Notes: generated by a model from the sequence alone, not told the origin. Numbered from the stretch's first letter, positions 15,573 through 23,392 are shown. The stretch is 34,370 nt of DNA from an uncultured Ruminococcus sp. (GCA_944412525.1 CALYBM010000122.1:1-34370), one strand, 5' to 3'. Program-made: numbers and translations.

Positions 15573-15625
15573 AAAAAACAGGCGTTTCACATACAGTACA
15601 GATACTGTACGGAAACACCCGTTTT
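15573..15625 (-). terminator. Terminator of tRNA-Pro
   Basis: Read on the minus strand, GGTGTTTC..TACAGTA pairs with TACTGTA..GAAACGCC and is followed by a TTTTTT run at 15573-15578. It starts directly after the tRNA. Confidence 0.8.
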
Positions 15626-15702
15626 TGGTCGAGGTGACAGGACTTGAACCTGCGGCATCTTGGTCCCAAACCAAGCACTCTACCAAACTGAGCTACACCT
15701 CG
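15626..15702 (-). tRNA. tRNA-Pro (anticodon UGG), CCA encoded
   Basis: A 77-base cloverleaf on the minus strand. The acceptor CGAGGTG pairs with CACCTCG, with discriminator A and an encoded CCA. The D arm contains TAGCTCAGTTTGGTAGAG. The anticodon arm CTTGG-TTTGGGA-CCAAG shows anticodon TGG, and the T arm contains GGTTCAAGTCC. It is followed directly by its own terminator. UGG reads most or all proline codons. Confidence 0.97.
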
Positions 15703-15798
15703 GTAAGCTGAAAATTTACAGCCTTAACATTATATCGCAAAAACAATGTTTTGTCAACTTAAAAATATAACCATTTTATATAATAAGCTTAAACAATA

Positions 15799-16449
15799 TT
15801 ACAATAGCGACAACTTTAAAAATATTTCATCAGCAGAATTAAAATACATTTTGCAGTTGTAATTTTCTATATCCTCTTTAGTTTTAAATCCCCAGCCGTA
15901 CAAGGCAGCTGCAAAATCTATCCCCGCGTTTTGAGCTCCGATTGCATCAACAGAGCTGTCACCAATGAAAATTGCATCAGCTATATCTACATTGGTTGTT
16001 TGACATGCCTGTATAATTAAATCGCTTTTATTAAGATTAGTGTTCACATCGGTTGCACAAACTGCGTCAAACAAATCAGATATTCCGTAAACCCCAAGCA
16101 TATCAGATGTAAACATTATATGCTTTTGAGTTGCAATAGCGATCTTACATCCGTTTTCCTTTAGTCTTTTCAGAGTATTCTTTATTCCCGGATACAACGA
16201 GAACATCTCTTTACCCTTTTGAGAATAAAGCTTGCTGTAGTTGTTTGCGGCATACTCAATCTCGTCTTCTTTCATATTAAAAAGTTTGCGAAATCCCTCT
16301 TCAAGCGGAATCCCTATAACGCCGTAAAGTGCCTCATGATCAACAGGCTGATACCCCATAGCGGAAGCAGTTGTATTAAAGCAGTAGAGTATTCCGGGCG
16401 AAGTATCAGCTATAGTACCGTCAAATCCAAAAATAACTAATTTTTTCAT
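15799..16449 (-). CDS. HAD-superfamily hydrolase-like protein lacking the nucleophile aspartate
   Basis: A 216-residue protein of the phosphoglycolate phosphatase-like (Gph/PpaX) HAD branch with a helical cap (about 15-85). The start MKKLVIFGFDGT at 16449 was chosen over 16488 because it places motif I at the N-terminus as usual. Motif I should read DxDGT, but here it is GFDGT: the nucleophile Asp is replaced by Gly (codon GGA) at position 8, while the second Asp stays. Motif II (IAIATQK), the motif III lysine (LNKSD) and motif IV (FIGDSSVDAIGAQNAG) are intact. Phosphoaspartate chemistry should be impossible, so the protein is probably inactive or binding-only, unless the base calls are wrong. 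Monocistronic. Confidence 0.88.
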   Translation of the reverse strand: MKKLVIFGFDGTIADTSPGILYCFNTTASAMGYQPVDHEALYGVIGIPLEEGFRKLFNMKEDEIEYAANNYSKLYSQKGKEMFSLYPGIKNTLKRLKENGCKIAIATQKHIMFTSDMLGVYGISDLFDAVCATDVNTNLNKSDLIIQACQTTNVDIADAIFIGDSSVDAIGAQNAGIDFAAALYGWGFKTKEDIENYNCKMYFNSADEIFLKLSLL

Positions 16450-16608
16450 ATAACCACCCAAATATATAAACAAATACGCTAAGGTCAACTAATATTTTAC
16501 CTTATGTCAACATTATACAGTAATCAATGTAATTATACCACCTCGCTTAATTAAATACAATAGTAATTTTTCTTGATATATACAGTACAGTAAATCTTTT
16601 GAAAATCT

Positions 16609-16636
16609 GTATAAAAGTAAATCCTAAGCCAATAAT
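16609..16636 (+). promoter_or_regulatory. Candidate sigma-F-type promoter of the SpoIIQ-like gene
   Basis: GTATA (16609-16613), a 14-base spacer and GCCAATAAT (16628-16636). This is close to the sigma-F/G pattern GTATA - about 15 - GGnnAnAnT, with C for the second G. SpoIIQ is a sigma-F gene in known spore-formers. Confidence 0.4.
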
Positions 16637-16654
16637 ATAAGCGGAGGTGCTTCT

Positions 16655-17401
16655 ATGAGCGATTATTATAACAGAAAAAGAGGAAATAAAAAACGCAGCC
16701 GCAGAGAAAAAATAGGCTTTTATACAGCGTTTTCAATTTGTCTTATTGCAGTCAGTATGGCGATTTATTCAACATACAACACAATGTCTGTTCCGAGTGA
16801 TTCCACACAAGAGCAAACACAACCGACTACTGTGCAGCAGGTAAATCAGGCGGTAACGGGAGTTGAAGAAACTCTTGTTGAGCCAAAGCTCGACAGTACG
16901 ATTCCGCAGGTGACCGTCGTTTCGGAAACCGATCCGACCGAAGCTGAAACCGAAGCTGTATCGCAGGACGCACTTGAAACAATGCTTTCTACAGATCTTT
17001 CGCTGACATATCCGCTTAACACAAATAATATAATCCGTGAGTTTAGCAAAGACAGTGTGTATTTTAAAACTCCGAATGTATGGAAGCCCCATCTCGGTGT
17101 TGATTTTGCAGGTGAGCTTGGAGACGATGTGTGTGCAATGTCCGACGGTGCGGTTACAAAGGTAAGTGAGGACAGAATGTACGGAAAAACGGTTGAAATA
17201 TCAGTTGGAAATGCTGTTTGTATTTACAGCGGTCTTGGAGAAATTGAGGTAGATGAGGGAGATTCGGTTGAAGCAGGAGATAAAATAGGGAACATAGGTG
17301 CCGTACCATTTGAAGCAGATGATAAGAGTCATATTCATGTTGCTGTAAAGGTAAACGGAAACTATGCCGATCCGCTTTCATTTATAGGCAACAACAATTA
17401 G
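16655..17401 (+). CDS. spoIIQ: SpoIIQ-like LytM/M23 peptidase-domain protein
   Basis: A 248-residue forespore-side partner of SpoIIIAH (assigned by architecture). A basic cytoplasmic N-terminus (KRGNKKRSRREK) precedes one transmembrane helix (about 21-39), a Thr/Gln/Glu-rich linker (45-112) and a C-terminal LytM domain (about 118-245). The M23 zinc residues are all present: His146 and Asp150 in KPHLGVDFAG, and HIH at 226-228. The domain is therefore predicted to bind zinc and perhaps cleave peptidoglycan, as in clostridial SpoIIQ and unlike the degenerate Bacillus protein. A GGAGG site and a sigma-F-like promoter precede it. A different M23 membrane protein is possible, but short length, topology and the spoIIIA genes in the window favour SpoIIQ. 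Confidence 0.78.
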   Translation: MSDYYNRKRGNKKRSRREKIGFYTAFSICLIAVSMAIYSTYNTMSVPSDSTQEQTQPTTVQQVNQAVTGVEETLVEPKLDSTIPQVTVVSETDPTEAETEAVSQDALETMLSTDLSLTYPLNTNNIIREFSKDSVYFKTPNVWKPHLGVDFAGELGDDVCAMSDGAVTKVSEDRMYGKTVEISVGNAVCIYSGLGEIEVDEGDSVEAGDKIGNIGAVPFEADDKSHIHVAVKVNGNYADPLSFIGNNN

Positions 17402-17477
17402 GGAATATTTATAAGGGATTAAGAATATAATTTATAAACCGCAAGCAAGCCCTCGTATCGTTTTAGGGGCACAAAAT

Positions 17478-17511
17478 AAACGGAGGATACATTTTGTGTC
17501 CTCCGTTTTTT
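17478..17511 (+). terminator. Intrinsic terminator after the SpoIIQ-like gene
   Basis: AAACGGAGGATAC (17478-17490) pairs with GTGTCCTCCGTTT (17496-17508, one wobble), followed by a T run to 17511. An A run on the left flank could also serve the converging minus-strand small ORF. Confidence 0.88.
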
Positions 17512-17582
17512 GTGTGTTTTTTATATCAAATGAAAAATAAAATATATTACATTTCAAAATTAAAATTCCCATCAATAATTAT

Positions 17583-17654
17583 TTATCTTTCACTCTCATG
17601 CCATTCTTCGTTGCCAAAGATAAAATCATCAAGATCCATAACGATGAATTTCAT
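17583..17654 (-). CDS. Candidate 23-residue small protein
   Basis: A minus-strand ORF of 23 codons starts at an ATG preceded by an unusually strong AAGGAGGT site with 8-base spacing. The peptide begins MKFIVMDLDDFIFG and ends EEWHESER. It is acidic, without a signal peptide or cysteines. It lies 59 bases downstream of the cytidylate-kinase-like gene on the same strand and may share its transcript. I do not recognise it; a leader peptide, a small regulatory protein or chance are all possible. The ribosome binding site is the main evidence. Confidence 0.45.
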   Translation of the reverse strand: MKFIVMDLDDFIFGNEEWHESER

Positions 17655-17713
17655 ATCCACACACCTCCTTAATAAACAATACAGTATATTCAGGAAATGG
17701 TAATATATGCAGA

Positions 17714-18340
17714 TTATTTTTTGTTAATAATATCAATGTAGCTCAATATAATGTCAACAGCCTGATCTGTCGTGATATTTGTGCTGTTAATACAAAGGTC
17801 ATAGTTATCTGCAAGACCCCATTTTTTACCTGAATAAAAGCTATAGTAATTTGCTCTTGCTTTGTCAGCTTTAATAACCGCCTGTTTTGATCTTGCAGGA
17901 TCAATATCGTGTCTGTCAACAGCTCTTTTTACTCTGCTGTCAATATCCGCATAAATAAATACCTTCACCAAATTCGGATGCTCTCTCAAAACATAATCAG
18001 CACATCTTCCGACTACTACAAAATTCTCTTTTTCTGCAAGCTCTTTAATAATTTTATGCTGTAAGATATAGAGACGGTCGTTTACGGGCAAATCACCCAT
18101 CGACGAAAATCCGTTGCCGTAGTTATACAGTCCTACCGAAAGGGAATACAGCAGGCTGTTAGCGGCCTTTTCGTCATACTCCTCAAACACTTCCGGAGCA
18201 ACTCCGCTTTTTTTAGCGGCAAGTGAAATAAGCTCCTTATCATAGAATGGAATTTCAAGTCTTTTTGCAAGGGCTTCACCGATTTCGTGACCACCCGAAC
18301 CAAACTGTCTTGTGATAGTGATAATTTTGTTGCAGCTCAT
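17714..18340 (-). CDS. Cytidylate kinase-like family protein
   Basis: A 208-residue P-loop protein of the cytidylate-kinase-like family (PF13189 type), common in gut Firmicutes and of unproven substrate. The N-terminus IITITRQFGSGGHEIGEALA contains the modified P-loop FGSGG (13-17). IPFYDKELI follows, then the family motif FVVVGRCADYVL (about 108-119) and the lid-like segment HDIDPARSKQAVIKADKARANYY with conserved Arg and Lys. A GAGGAG site precedes the ATG. The true cytidylate kinase (Cmk) has a GPAGAGKST loop, so this is a paralogue; phosphorylation of some small molecule is inferred from the fold. Confidence 0.88.
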   Translation of the reverse strand: MSCNKIITITRQFGSGGHEIGEALAKRLEIPFYDKELISLAAKKSGVAPEVFEEYDEKAANSLLYSLSVGLYNYGNGFSSMGDLPVNDRLYILQHKIIKELAEKENFVVVGRCADYVLREHPNLVKVFIYADIDSRVKRAVDRHDIDPARSKQAVIKADKARANYYSFYSGKKWGLADNYDLCINSTNITTDQAVDIILSYIDIINKK

Positions 18341-18703
18341 TTCATCAACTCCTCGGTATTTGCTTTGTATAAACTAATTGAGTATGTTTAAAGACATATC
18401 AATTTATTTATACATATATATTATATCATAGTTTTTGTAAAAATCCACCCTTTTACATAAAGTTTACAAATTTTGTACATTATAAATAAATAATCTTATT
18501 GCATATTATACAAAAGCACAATATAGGTGTTTAGCGTAAACCAAGTTTATAGTTTATTGTTAATGCGGTTTAATCTTTATTCTAAAATAATCTATAGTTT
18601 TAAATAAAAGTATTAATCTTTGTTTTAAAAAATACTCTGCCTGTGCTGATGAAATAATAAAATACACTTTTAAAAAAATAATAATTGAGTGAGAATCTTT
18701 TGA
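18341..18703. other. AT-rich intergenic region
   Basis: About 360 very AT-rich bases between two minus-strand transcripts. It should hold the promoter of the kinase-like gene; a TATAAT (about 18421-18426, minus strand) is visible but without a convincing -35 box. No gene, repeat or structured RNA was recognised here. Confidence 0.5.
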
Positions 18704-18749
18704 AAAAATAAAAGCCGCCGTAAAACAAAATTTGCTTTAAATCGGCGGC
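18704..18749 (-). terminator. Intrinsic terminator of the dpa operon
   Basis: On the minus strand GCCGCCG (18743-18749) pairs with CGGCGGC (18714-18720). Further AT pairs extend inward, and TTTTATTTTTT follows the stem. Confidence 0.88.
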
Positions 18750-18768
18750 ATTATTATACAATTTAAGT

Positions 18769-19341
18769 TCATTTAAAAACAGGCATATATTGTTTTTGAT
18801 TAAGTGCATATTCGGTACAAATCGGTATTTTTTCAAAATCTGCAACAAGAGAGTTTGGCTTTTTAATACAGTCATCCTGTTCCATCGGGACAAAATAGAT
18901 GTTTTTGGTATTCATAAGTCTGCCGATATTTTGTGCCGAAGCACCCAGTGCATCGTTTGTAGCGACGCAGAGCAGTACCGGTCTGAGTGTTCTCAAATGT
19001 GATTTAGCCGCCATTGTAACCGATGTGTCGGTTACTCCGAGCGACAGCTTTGCGAGAGTATTGCCTGTGCAGGGAGCTATAACTAAAAGGTCGCACATTT
19101 TTTTAGGGCCTATCGGCTCTGTCTGAACAACGGTGTGCAATACCTGTTCACCTGTAATAGCTTCGGCTTTTTTTACCATTTCCTCTGCTTTTCCGAATCT
19201 GGTATCTGTTGAATAGGCGTTTTGCGACATAATGGGAATAACTTTGTAGCCTGATTCAACTAACCTTTCCATCTGTAAAAAAGCTTTTGAAAAGGTGCAA
19301 AAGGAACCGCACATTGCAAATCCTATGGTTGCTTTTGTCAC
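18769..19341 (-). CDS. spoVFB: Dipicolinate synthase subunit B
   Basis: A 190-residue flavoprotein-fold subunit that with DpaA converts the 4-hydroxy-tetrahydrodipicolinate intermediate to dipicolinic acid in the mother cell during sporulation. Typical features are the N-terminal IGFAMCGSFCTFSKAF (phosphate-binding loop), the central LLVIAPCTGNTLAKLSLGVTD and TMAAKSHLRTLRPVLLCVATNDALG. Length and motifs match DpaB throughout. Its ATG overlaps the dpaA stop by 4 bases, so the two are translationally coupled. It is last in the operon and followed by a GC-rich terminator. Confidence 0.95.
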   Translation of the reverse strand: MTKATIGFAMCGSFCTFSKAFLQMERLVESGYKVIPIMSQNAYSTDTRFGKAEEMVKKAEAITGEQVLHTVVQTEPIGPKKMCDLLVIAPCTGNTLAKLSLGVTDTSVTMAAKSHLRTLRPVLLCVATNDALGASAQNIGRLMNTKNIYFVPMEQDDCIKKPNSLVADFEKIPICTEYALNQKQYMPVFK

Positions 19342-20213
19342 CTGTAAACCTCCTCTATAATATTAAATATTGTTGTTTTAATTATTTCTCCTGCCGCTTT
19401 CGGTGCACATTTCCCGGGAAGCGACAACGCTCTGACTGCGTCAAGCTTAAAGGTGTGTGCCGCTTCAAAATCGACGCCTCCGGGTGCCGACGCCAGGTCA
19501 ATTATGAGGGTGTTTCTGTCGGTGTTCATAAGCAGGTCTTTGTCAAAAATCATAACGGGAACGGTATTAAAGATAATATCGTAACCTCTTACACTTTTGA
19601 GGCTGCGTGTGTCCGTTTGTTCATATCCGAGAGCGGACGCAAATGCGAGGTCGCTTTCTTTTCGTGCGGATACGGTTACCTTTGCACCGAGTGCGTCAAG
19701 GCCCTTTGACAGGATTTTACCTATTCTTCCGAACCCAACAACAAGACATTTACTGCCTGCAATAGTTCCCTCAAATCTATTCATGGCACATTCAATAGCA
19801 CCTTCGGCAGTGGGGAGTGCATTTAATATCGCAAATTCTTCCTTGGCTGCATAATCAAAAATACAGGCTGTTTTTAACTCGGGATATGCCTTTATAAATT
19901 TGTCACGCATAGAAACAAATACAGGCTTTTTCTTCAGTTCATTTATCTCTTCTTCAGTTAAAATTACATTCCTTTCCGAAAACGGAGTATTAATACTGCG
20001 GTCGGCTCTTACAGAGGGAATAGGGAAAATTACAGCGTCGCTTTCAAAAATCGCAGTGCGAACATCAGCAAGCGTAAGTGCCCCGATGCTTGTAAGCTTG
20101 TCAAATCCGCCTAAAATAACATCATAACAGCTGTCTGAAACGGATTTAGCCAAAAACAGCTGTCTTTTATCACCGCCGACTATACCGAACGCTTTTATAT
20201 CGCTTTTTTTCAT
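19338..20213 (-). CDS. spoVFA: Dipicolinate synthase subunit A
   Basis: A 291-residue NAD(P)-dependent subunit of dipicolinate synthase. The N-terminal region (KAFGIVGGDKRQLFLAKSV) is followed by a Rossmann domain with the dinucleotide loop VVGFGRIGKILSKGLDALGA (about 151-170) and the downstream YDIIFNTVPV and IIDLASAPGGVDF segments typical of DpaA. The start at 20213 was chosen because a GGGTG site lies just upstream; the in-frame TTG at 20225 would place that site inside the gene. It is cotranscribed and coupled with spoVFB. A sigma-K-like promoter can be seen at 20273-20299. Confidence 0.94.
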   Translation of the reverse strand: MKKSDIKAFGIVGGDKRQLFLAKSVSDSCYDVILGGFDKLTSIGALTLADVRTAIFESDAVIFPIPSVRADRSINTPFSERNVILTEEEINELKKKPVFVSMRDKFIKAYPELKTACIFDYAAKEEFAILNALPTAEGAIECAMNRFEGTIAGSKCLVVGFGRIGKILSKGLDALGAKVTVSARKESDLAFASALGYEQTDTRSLKSVRGYDIIFNTVPVMIFDKDLLMNTDRNTLIIDLASAPGGVDFEAAHTFKLDAVRALSLPGKCAPKAAGEIIKTTIFNIIEEVYR

Positions 20214-20272
20214 AATAACACCCAATAATCAGTTTTTGCGGCATTATATCACCGCATAGCTTTTTATATCAA

Positions 20273-20299
20273 TATAATATGCGTCGGCGTTTTAAGCGT
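20273..20299 (-). promoter_or_regulatory. Candidate sigma-K promoter of dpaA-dpaB
   Basis: On the minus strand: AC (20298-20299), a 16-base spacer and CATATTATA (20273-20281). This fits the sigma-K pattern AC - about 16 - CATAnnnTA. The spoVF operon is sigma-K dependent in Bacillus subtilis. Confidence 0.45.
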
Positions 20300-20336
20300 G
20301 AATTATATATTTTAGACACTCAATTAAATACAAACA

Positions 20337-20381
20337 GCAAAAATCCCGATGCTGTGTTAAATCATCGCTAAGCATCGGGAT
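20337..20381 (-). terminator. Terminator of the GNAT-cupin operon
   Basis: On the minus strand an 11-bp perfect stem (20343-20353 with 20371-20381) with a 17-base loop, followed by TTTTTGC. Confidence 0.82.
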
Positions 20382-20399
20382 ATACGGTATTATTATATT

Positions 20400-20729
20400 T
20401 TATTGTTCGGGTATAACAGCAAAGAAAACCAAGTCTTCGCCGCTGTCGTTTATAAGGCTGTGAGAATGTCCTTTCGGGCAGTAGTGGCACATGCCTTGCT
20501 CTACATACTCATATTCTCCGTCACACAACACCTTGCCCTGCCCGCTTATGATATAAATAATTTCGCTGTTTGTTTCATGTGTATGCATACCGATTGTTGC
20601 ACCGCTTTCAAGCACGCCGTGTAAAAGCTTGTTTGAATTATCCGAAAAAATTTTCGCACAAAGTGCTTTTTCTCCGCCTTTAAAATTAGGTATAATCTCC
20701 GCTTTTTGTTTGTTGAAATCAATAGTCAT
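20400..20729 (-). CDS. Small cupin-domain protein
   Basis: A 109-residue single-domain cupin. Motif 1 is GATIGMHTHETNSEIIYIISGQG (metal ligands His48, His50 and Glu55 in the HxH...E arrangement). Motif 2 includes CPKGHSHSLIN with the fourth histidine. All metal-binding residues appear present. Such short cupins include sugar isomerases, dioxygenase relatives and sensors, and nothing here points to one activity. It lies 12 bases after the GNAT gene on the same strand, so the two form an operon, with a GGAGG site in the gap. Confidence 0.88.
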   Translation of the reverse strand: MTIDFNKQKAEIIPNFKGGEKALCAKIFSDNSNKLLHGVLESGATIGMHTHETNSEIIYIISGQGKVLCDGEYEYVEQGMCHYCPKGHSHSLINDSGEDLVFFAVIPEQ

Positions 20730-20741
20730 TTTATAATCCTC

Positions 20742-21233
20742 CTAAAGCGTAATGTAGTAAGGGCATATATCCTCGTAGCTTCCGTCTTTCATGAGAAAGC
20801 CCTGTTTAATCGTTCCTAGCTGAATAAATCCGAGTTTTTCGTAAAGCTTTCGGGCAGCCGTATTGGTTTTTACTACGGCATTAAACTGCAAAATCTTAAA
20901 TCCGTTAAGTTTTGCCTGAATAAGACAGTCTTTTACAAGCATTTCGCCGATTCCTCTGCCTCTGAAATCACCGCTTACGGCGTAGCTTGCGTTAGCTATG
21001 TGCGAACATCTGCCCACATTGTTTGGGTGCAGAATATACAGTCCCGTAATTTCTTTACTCTCCGTATTTTCCGCAACACCGCAGTATGTTTGAGATTCGT
21101 AAAAGTCTTTTCCGCTTACTTCATCAAGCAGCTCGGTCTGCGGGAATGCGTTGCCCTGCTTTACTATATCGTTCCATATTTTATTCATATCAGCAATATC
21201 CTCATCGCCGTATGCTCTTATTATTATGCTCAT
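20742..21233 (-). CDS. GNAT-family N-acetyltransferase
   Basis: A 163-residue GNAT acetyltransferase using acetyl-CoA. The pyrophosphate-binding motif A is YAVSGDFRGRGIGEMLVKDC (about 88-107), with RGRGIG as the Q/RxxGxG signature. NTAARKLYEKLGFIQLGTI is the C-terminal motif B with the acceptor-binding Tyr. The pattern (DIADMNKIWNDIV near the start, KTNTAARKLYEKLGF, then a Gly-rich strand) resembles the phosphinothricin/PseH-like branch, but the substrate is uncertain. It has an AAGGAG site and a good promoter, and is cotranscribed with the cupin gene. Confidence 0.9.
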   Translation of the reverse strand: MSIIIRAYGDEDIADMNKIWNDIVKQGNAFPQTELLDEVSGKDFYESQTYCGVAENTESKEITGLYILHPNNVGRCSHIANASYAVSGDFRGRGIGEMLVKDCLIQAKLNGFKILQFNAVVKTNTAARKLYEKLGFIQLGTIKQGFLMKDGSYEDICPYYITL

Positions 21234-21253
21234 ATAATTTCTCCTTTACGATT

Positions 21254-21282
21254 ATTCTATCACTCTCAAACTACTATTTCAA
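21254..21282 (-). promoter_or_regulatory. Promoter of the GNAT-cupin operon
   Basis: On the minus strand: TTGAAA (21277-21282), a 17-base spacer and TAGAAT (21254-21259). Confidence 0.65.
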
Positions 21283-21352
21283 CAAGTAATTTTGCTATGC
21301 CGAAAATAAATAGTAAATAAGTTTTGCATCGGATTTTGCATTATAAAACCGC

Positions 21353-21380
21353 TTGAATAATAAAATATTTAATCTATAAT
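21353..21380 (+). promoter_or_regulatory. Promoter of the hemolysin III gene
   Basis: TTGAAT (21353-21358), a 16-base spacer and TATAAT (21375-21380), about 35 bases before the start codon. Confidence 0.6.
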
Positions 21381-21415
21381 AATATAAACAAAACAGATGA
21401 ATTTCGGAGGATAAA

Positions 21416-22060
21416 ATGTCTGATAAACGCAAATATACACTCGGCGAAGAAATTTTCAACTCCGTGTCACACGGAATCGGTGCAGGACTTTCGGTTGCGG
21501 GCACGGTGGTTTTGATAGTGGTATCGGCATTTAATACAAATGCGTGGGGAGTAGTAAGCTCATGCATATACGGAGCGTCGCTTATCATATTGTACACAAT
21601 GTCAACTCTTTATCATTCAATTACTAATAATAAGGCAAAATCATTTTTCAGAATAATGGATCATAACACCATTTTTCTGCTGATCGCGGGAACATATACC
21701 CCGATAACGCTTTATTTTCTTAACTCCACTGTCGGATGGATACTGTTTTCGGTAGTTTGGGCTGCCGCCGCGTTGGGTATTGTTATGAATTCCGTTAATC
21801 TTGAAAAATCAAGGATACCGTCCGTTGTTTGTTACGTTGCAATGGGTTGGGTTATAATTTTTGCAATTAAACCGCTTATGAGTTCAATGCCTGCAATTTC
21901 GCTGTTTTTCCTTGTTACAGGCGGCGTTTTTTACACACTCGGGATAATTTTTTATGCGATAAAGAGGGTTAAATATTTTCATTCGGTATGGCATTTGTTT
22001 ACCGTGGCGGGAAGTATTTTTCATTATTTTGCAATTTTATTGGGCTTTTTGAAGCTTTAA
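21416..22060 (+). CDS. Hemolysin III family (PAQR/YqfA-like) membrane protein
   Basis: A 214-residue seven-helix membrane protein of the PAQR superfamily. The three conserved PAQR regions are visible. EIFNSVSHGIGAGLSV lies near the N-terminus. STLYHSITNNKAKSFFRIMDHNTIFLLIAGTYTP holds the Ser/His/Asp cluster. HSVWHLFTVAGSIFHYFAI lies near the C-terminus with further His residues. Together these form the putative metal site. The family is linked to membrane-fluidity control and, in some PAQRs, zinc-dependent ceramidase activity; haemolytic activity is seldom shown. A CGGAGG site precedes the ATG. Monocistronic. Confidence 0.93.
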   Translation: MSDKRKYTLGEEIFNSVSHGIGAGLSVAGTVVLIVVSAFNTNAWGVVSSCIYGASLIILYTMSTLYHSITNNKAKSFFRIMDHNTIFLLIAGTYTPITLYFLNSTVGWILFSVVWAAAALGIVMNSVNLEKSRIPSVVCYVAMGWVIIFAIKPLMSSMPAISLFFLVTGGVFYTLGIIFYAIKRVKYFHSVWHLFTVAGSIFHYFAILLGFLKL

Positions 22061-22135
22061 TTAAATATTTTTAAAAAGATATACGGCTATTTATATGATA
22101 ATATTTAAAATAAAACATTTTTTTGATAAAAGTCC

Positions 22136-22164
22136 TTGATTTTGTCGGCTTATTGTTCTACAAT
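22136..22164 (+). promoter_or_regulatory. Promoter of ilvA-ridA
   Basis: TTGATT (22136-22141), a 17-base spacer and TACAAT (22159-22164), about 35 bases before the ilvA start. Confidence 0.7.
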
Positions 22165-22198
22165 AAATGTTGTATATTTAGAGAAAAGGAAGAATATT

Positions 22199-23392
22199 AT
22201 GCTTACACTTGATAAGATATATCATGCGTCATATGTTTTAAAGGATGTTGTAAGACCGACCCCGCTTGTAAAAACCGAATCTATAAGTGATAACTGTGAA
22301 ATTTATCTAAAACCCGAAAACCTGCAAACTACAGGTTCATTTAAAATAAGAGGTTCGGGATATAAGATTTCTCAGCTCACGGATGAAGAGAAAAAAAGAG
22401 GCGTAATAGCTTGCTCGGCAGGAAATCACGCGCAGGGCGTTGCACTTGCCGCTACAAAATACGGAATAAAATCTCTTATTTGTCTGCCTGACGGAGCACC
22501 CATTTCCAAAGTGGAGGCTACAAAAGGTTACGGTGCAGAGGTTTGTATGGTGCCAGGCGTTTACGACGACGCATATAACGAGGCATTAAGACTAAGAGAC
22601 GAAAAGAATTACACATTTATTCATCCCTTTGACGATGAGAATGTAATAGCCGGTCAGGGTACGATAGGACTTGAGATTTTGAGCGAAATGCCCGATGTTG
22701 ACGCAGTAGTTGCTGCAATCGGCGGAGGCGGACTGATTTCAGGTGTTGCCTGCGCAATCAAGAGCCTCAATCCCAACATAAAGGTTTACGGAGTTCAGGC
22801 AGAGGGCGCACCCTCAATGTATGAGTCCATAAAACAGGGAAAGATCGTGAAGCTCGATTCCGTATCGACCGTTGCCGACGGAATTCAGGTAAAAGAGCCG
22901 GGAGAGCATACATTTGAATACATAAAAAAATATGTTGATGAAATAGTTACGGTAAATGACGATGAAATTTCATCTGCTATCCTAAAGCTTATCGAAACAC
23001 AGAAAATGATAGCCGAGGGTGCAGGTGCGGCGTCTCTCGCTGCTGTGATGTTCAACAAATTGCCTGTAAAGGGCAAAAAAGTTGTTTGCATTATATCCGG
23101 CGGTAATATTGATGTAACAATTCTCTCAAGAGTTATCAAGCGAGGCTTGCTCATGACAGGCAGACAGCAGACGGTGTGCATTGAGCTTCAGGATAAGCCG
23201 GGACAGCTTTTGGCTGTGTCAAAGATTATTGCGGATCTCGGAGCAAATGTAATTTCGATTCACCACGAAAGAGCAAGTGAGGGAACTGATATTAACGGAT
23301 GTTATTTGAGAATTGTTCTTGAAACAAGAAACTTTGAACATGTTAAGCAAATAACAGAGGTACTTACAAACAGCGGCTTTAAGCTTGTATAA
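22199..23392 (+). CDS. ilvA: Threonine ammonia-lyase with C-terminal ACT domain
   Basis: A 397-residue PLP enzyme converting threonine to 2-oxobutanoate and ammonia. The PLP lysine is Lys49 in TTGSFKIRGSGYK. The substrate/phosphate loops are SAGNHAQGVALAA (about 76-88) and the glycine-rich AIGGGGLISGVA (about 177-188). A C-terminal ACT-like domain (about 322-397, QTVCIELQDKPGQLLAVSKI) suggests allosteric control, as in the short single-ACT form. The start at 22199 was chosen for the AAAAGGAAG site; the upstream in-frame ATG at 22136 lies in the -35 box. ridA follows 16 bases later, so the enamine product and its quencher are made together. Whether the role is biosynthetic or catabolic is undecided. 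Confidence 0.93.
   Translation: MLTLDKIYHASYVLKDVVRPTPLVKTESISDNCEIYLKPENLQTTGSFKIRGSGYKISQLTDEEKKRGVIACSAGNHAQGVALAATKYGIKSLICLPDGAPISKVEATKGYGAEVCMVPGVYDDAYNEALRLRDEKNYTFIHPFDDENVIAGQGTIGLEILSEMPDVDAVVAAIGGGGLISGVACAIKSLNPNIKVYGVQAEGAPSMYESIKQGKIVKLDSVSTVADGIQVKEPGEHTFEYIKKYVDEIVTVNDDEISSAILKLIETQKMIAEGAGAASLAAVMFNKLPVKGKKVVCIISGGNIDVTILSRVIKRGLLMTGRQQTVCIELQDKPGQLLAVSKIIADLGANVISIHHERASEGTDINGCYLRIVLETRNFEHVKQITEVLTNSGFKLV

Noticed and set aside
18600-18893. Minus-strand 97-codon open frame overlapping dpaB's end
   Set aside because: It overlaps spoVFB and its terminator in another frame; the sequence is low-complexity Phe/Asn/Lys from AT-rich DNA.
19287-19709. Plus-strand 140-codon open frame opposite dpaA/dpaB
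   Set aside because: Antisense to two well-supported coupled genes; no start signals or domain.
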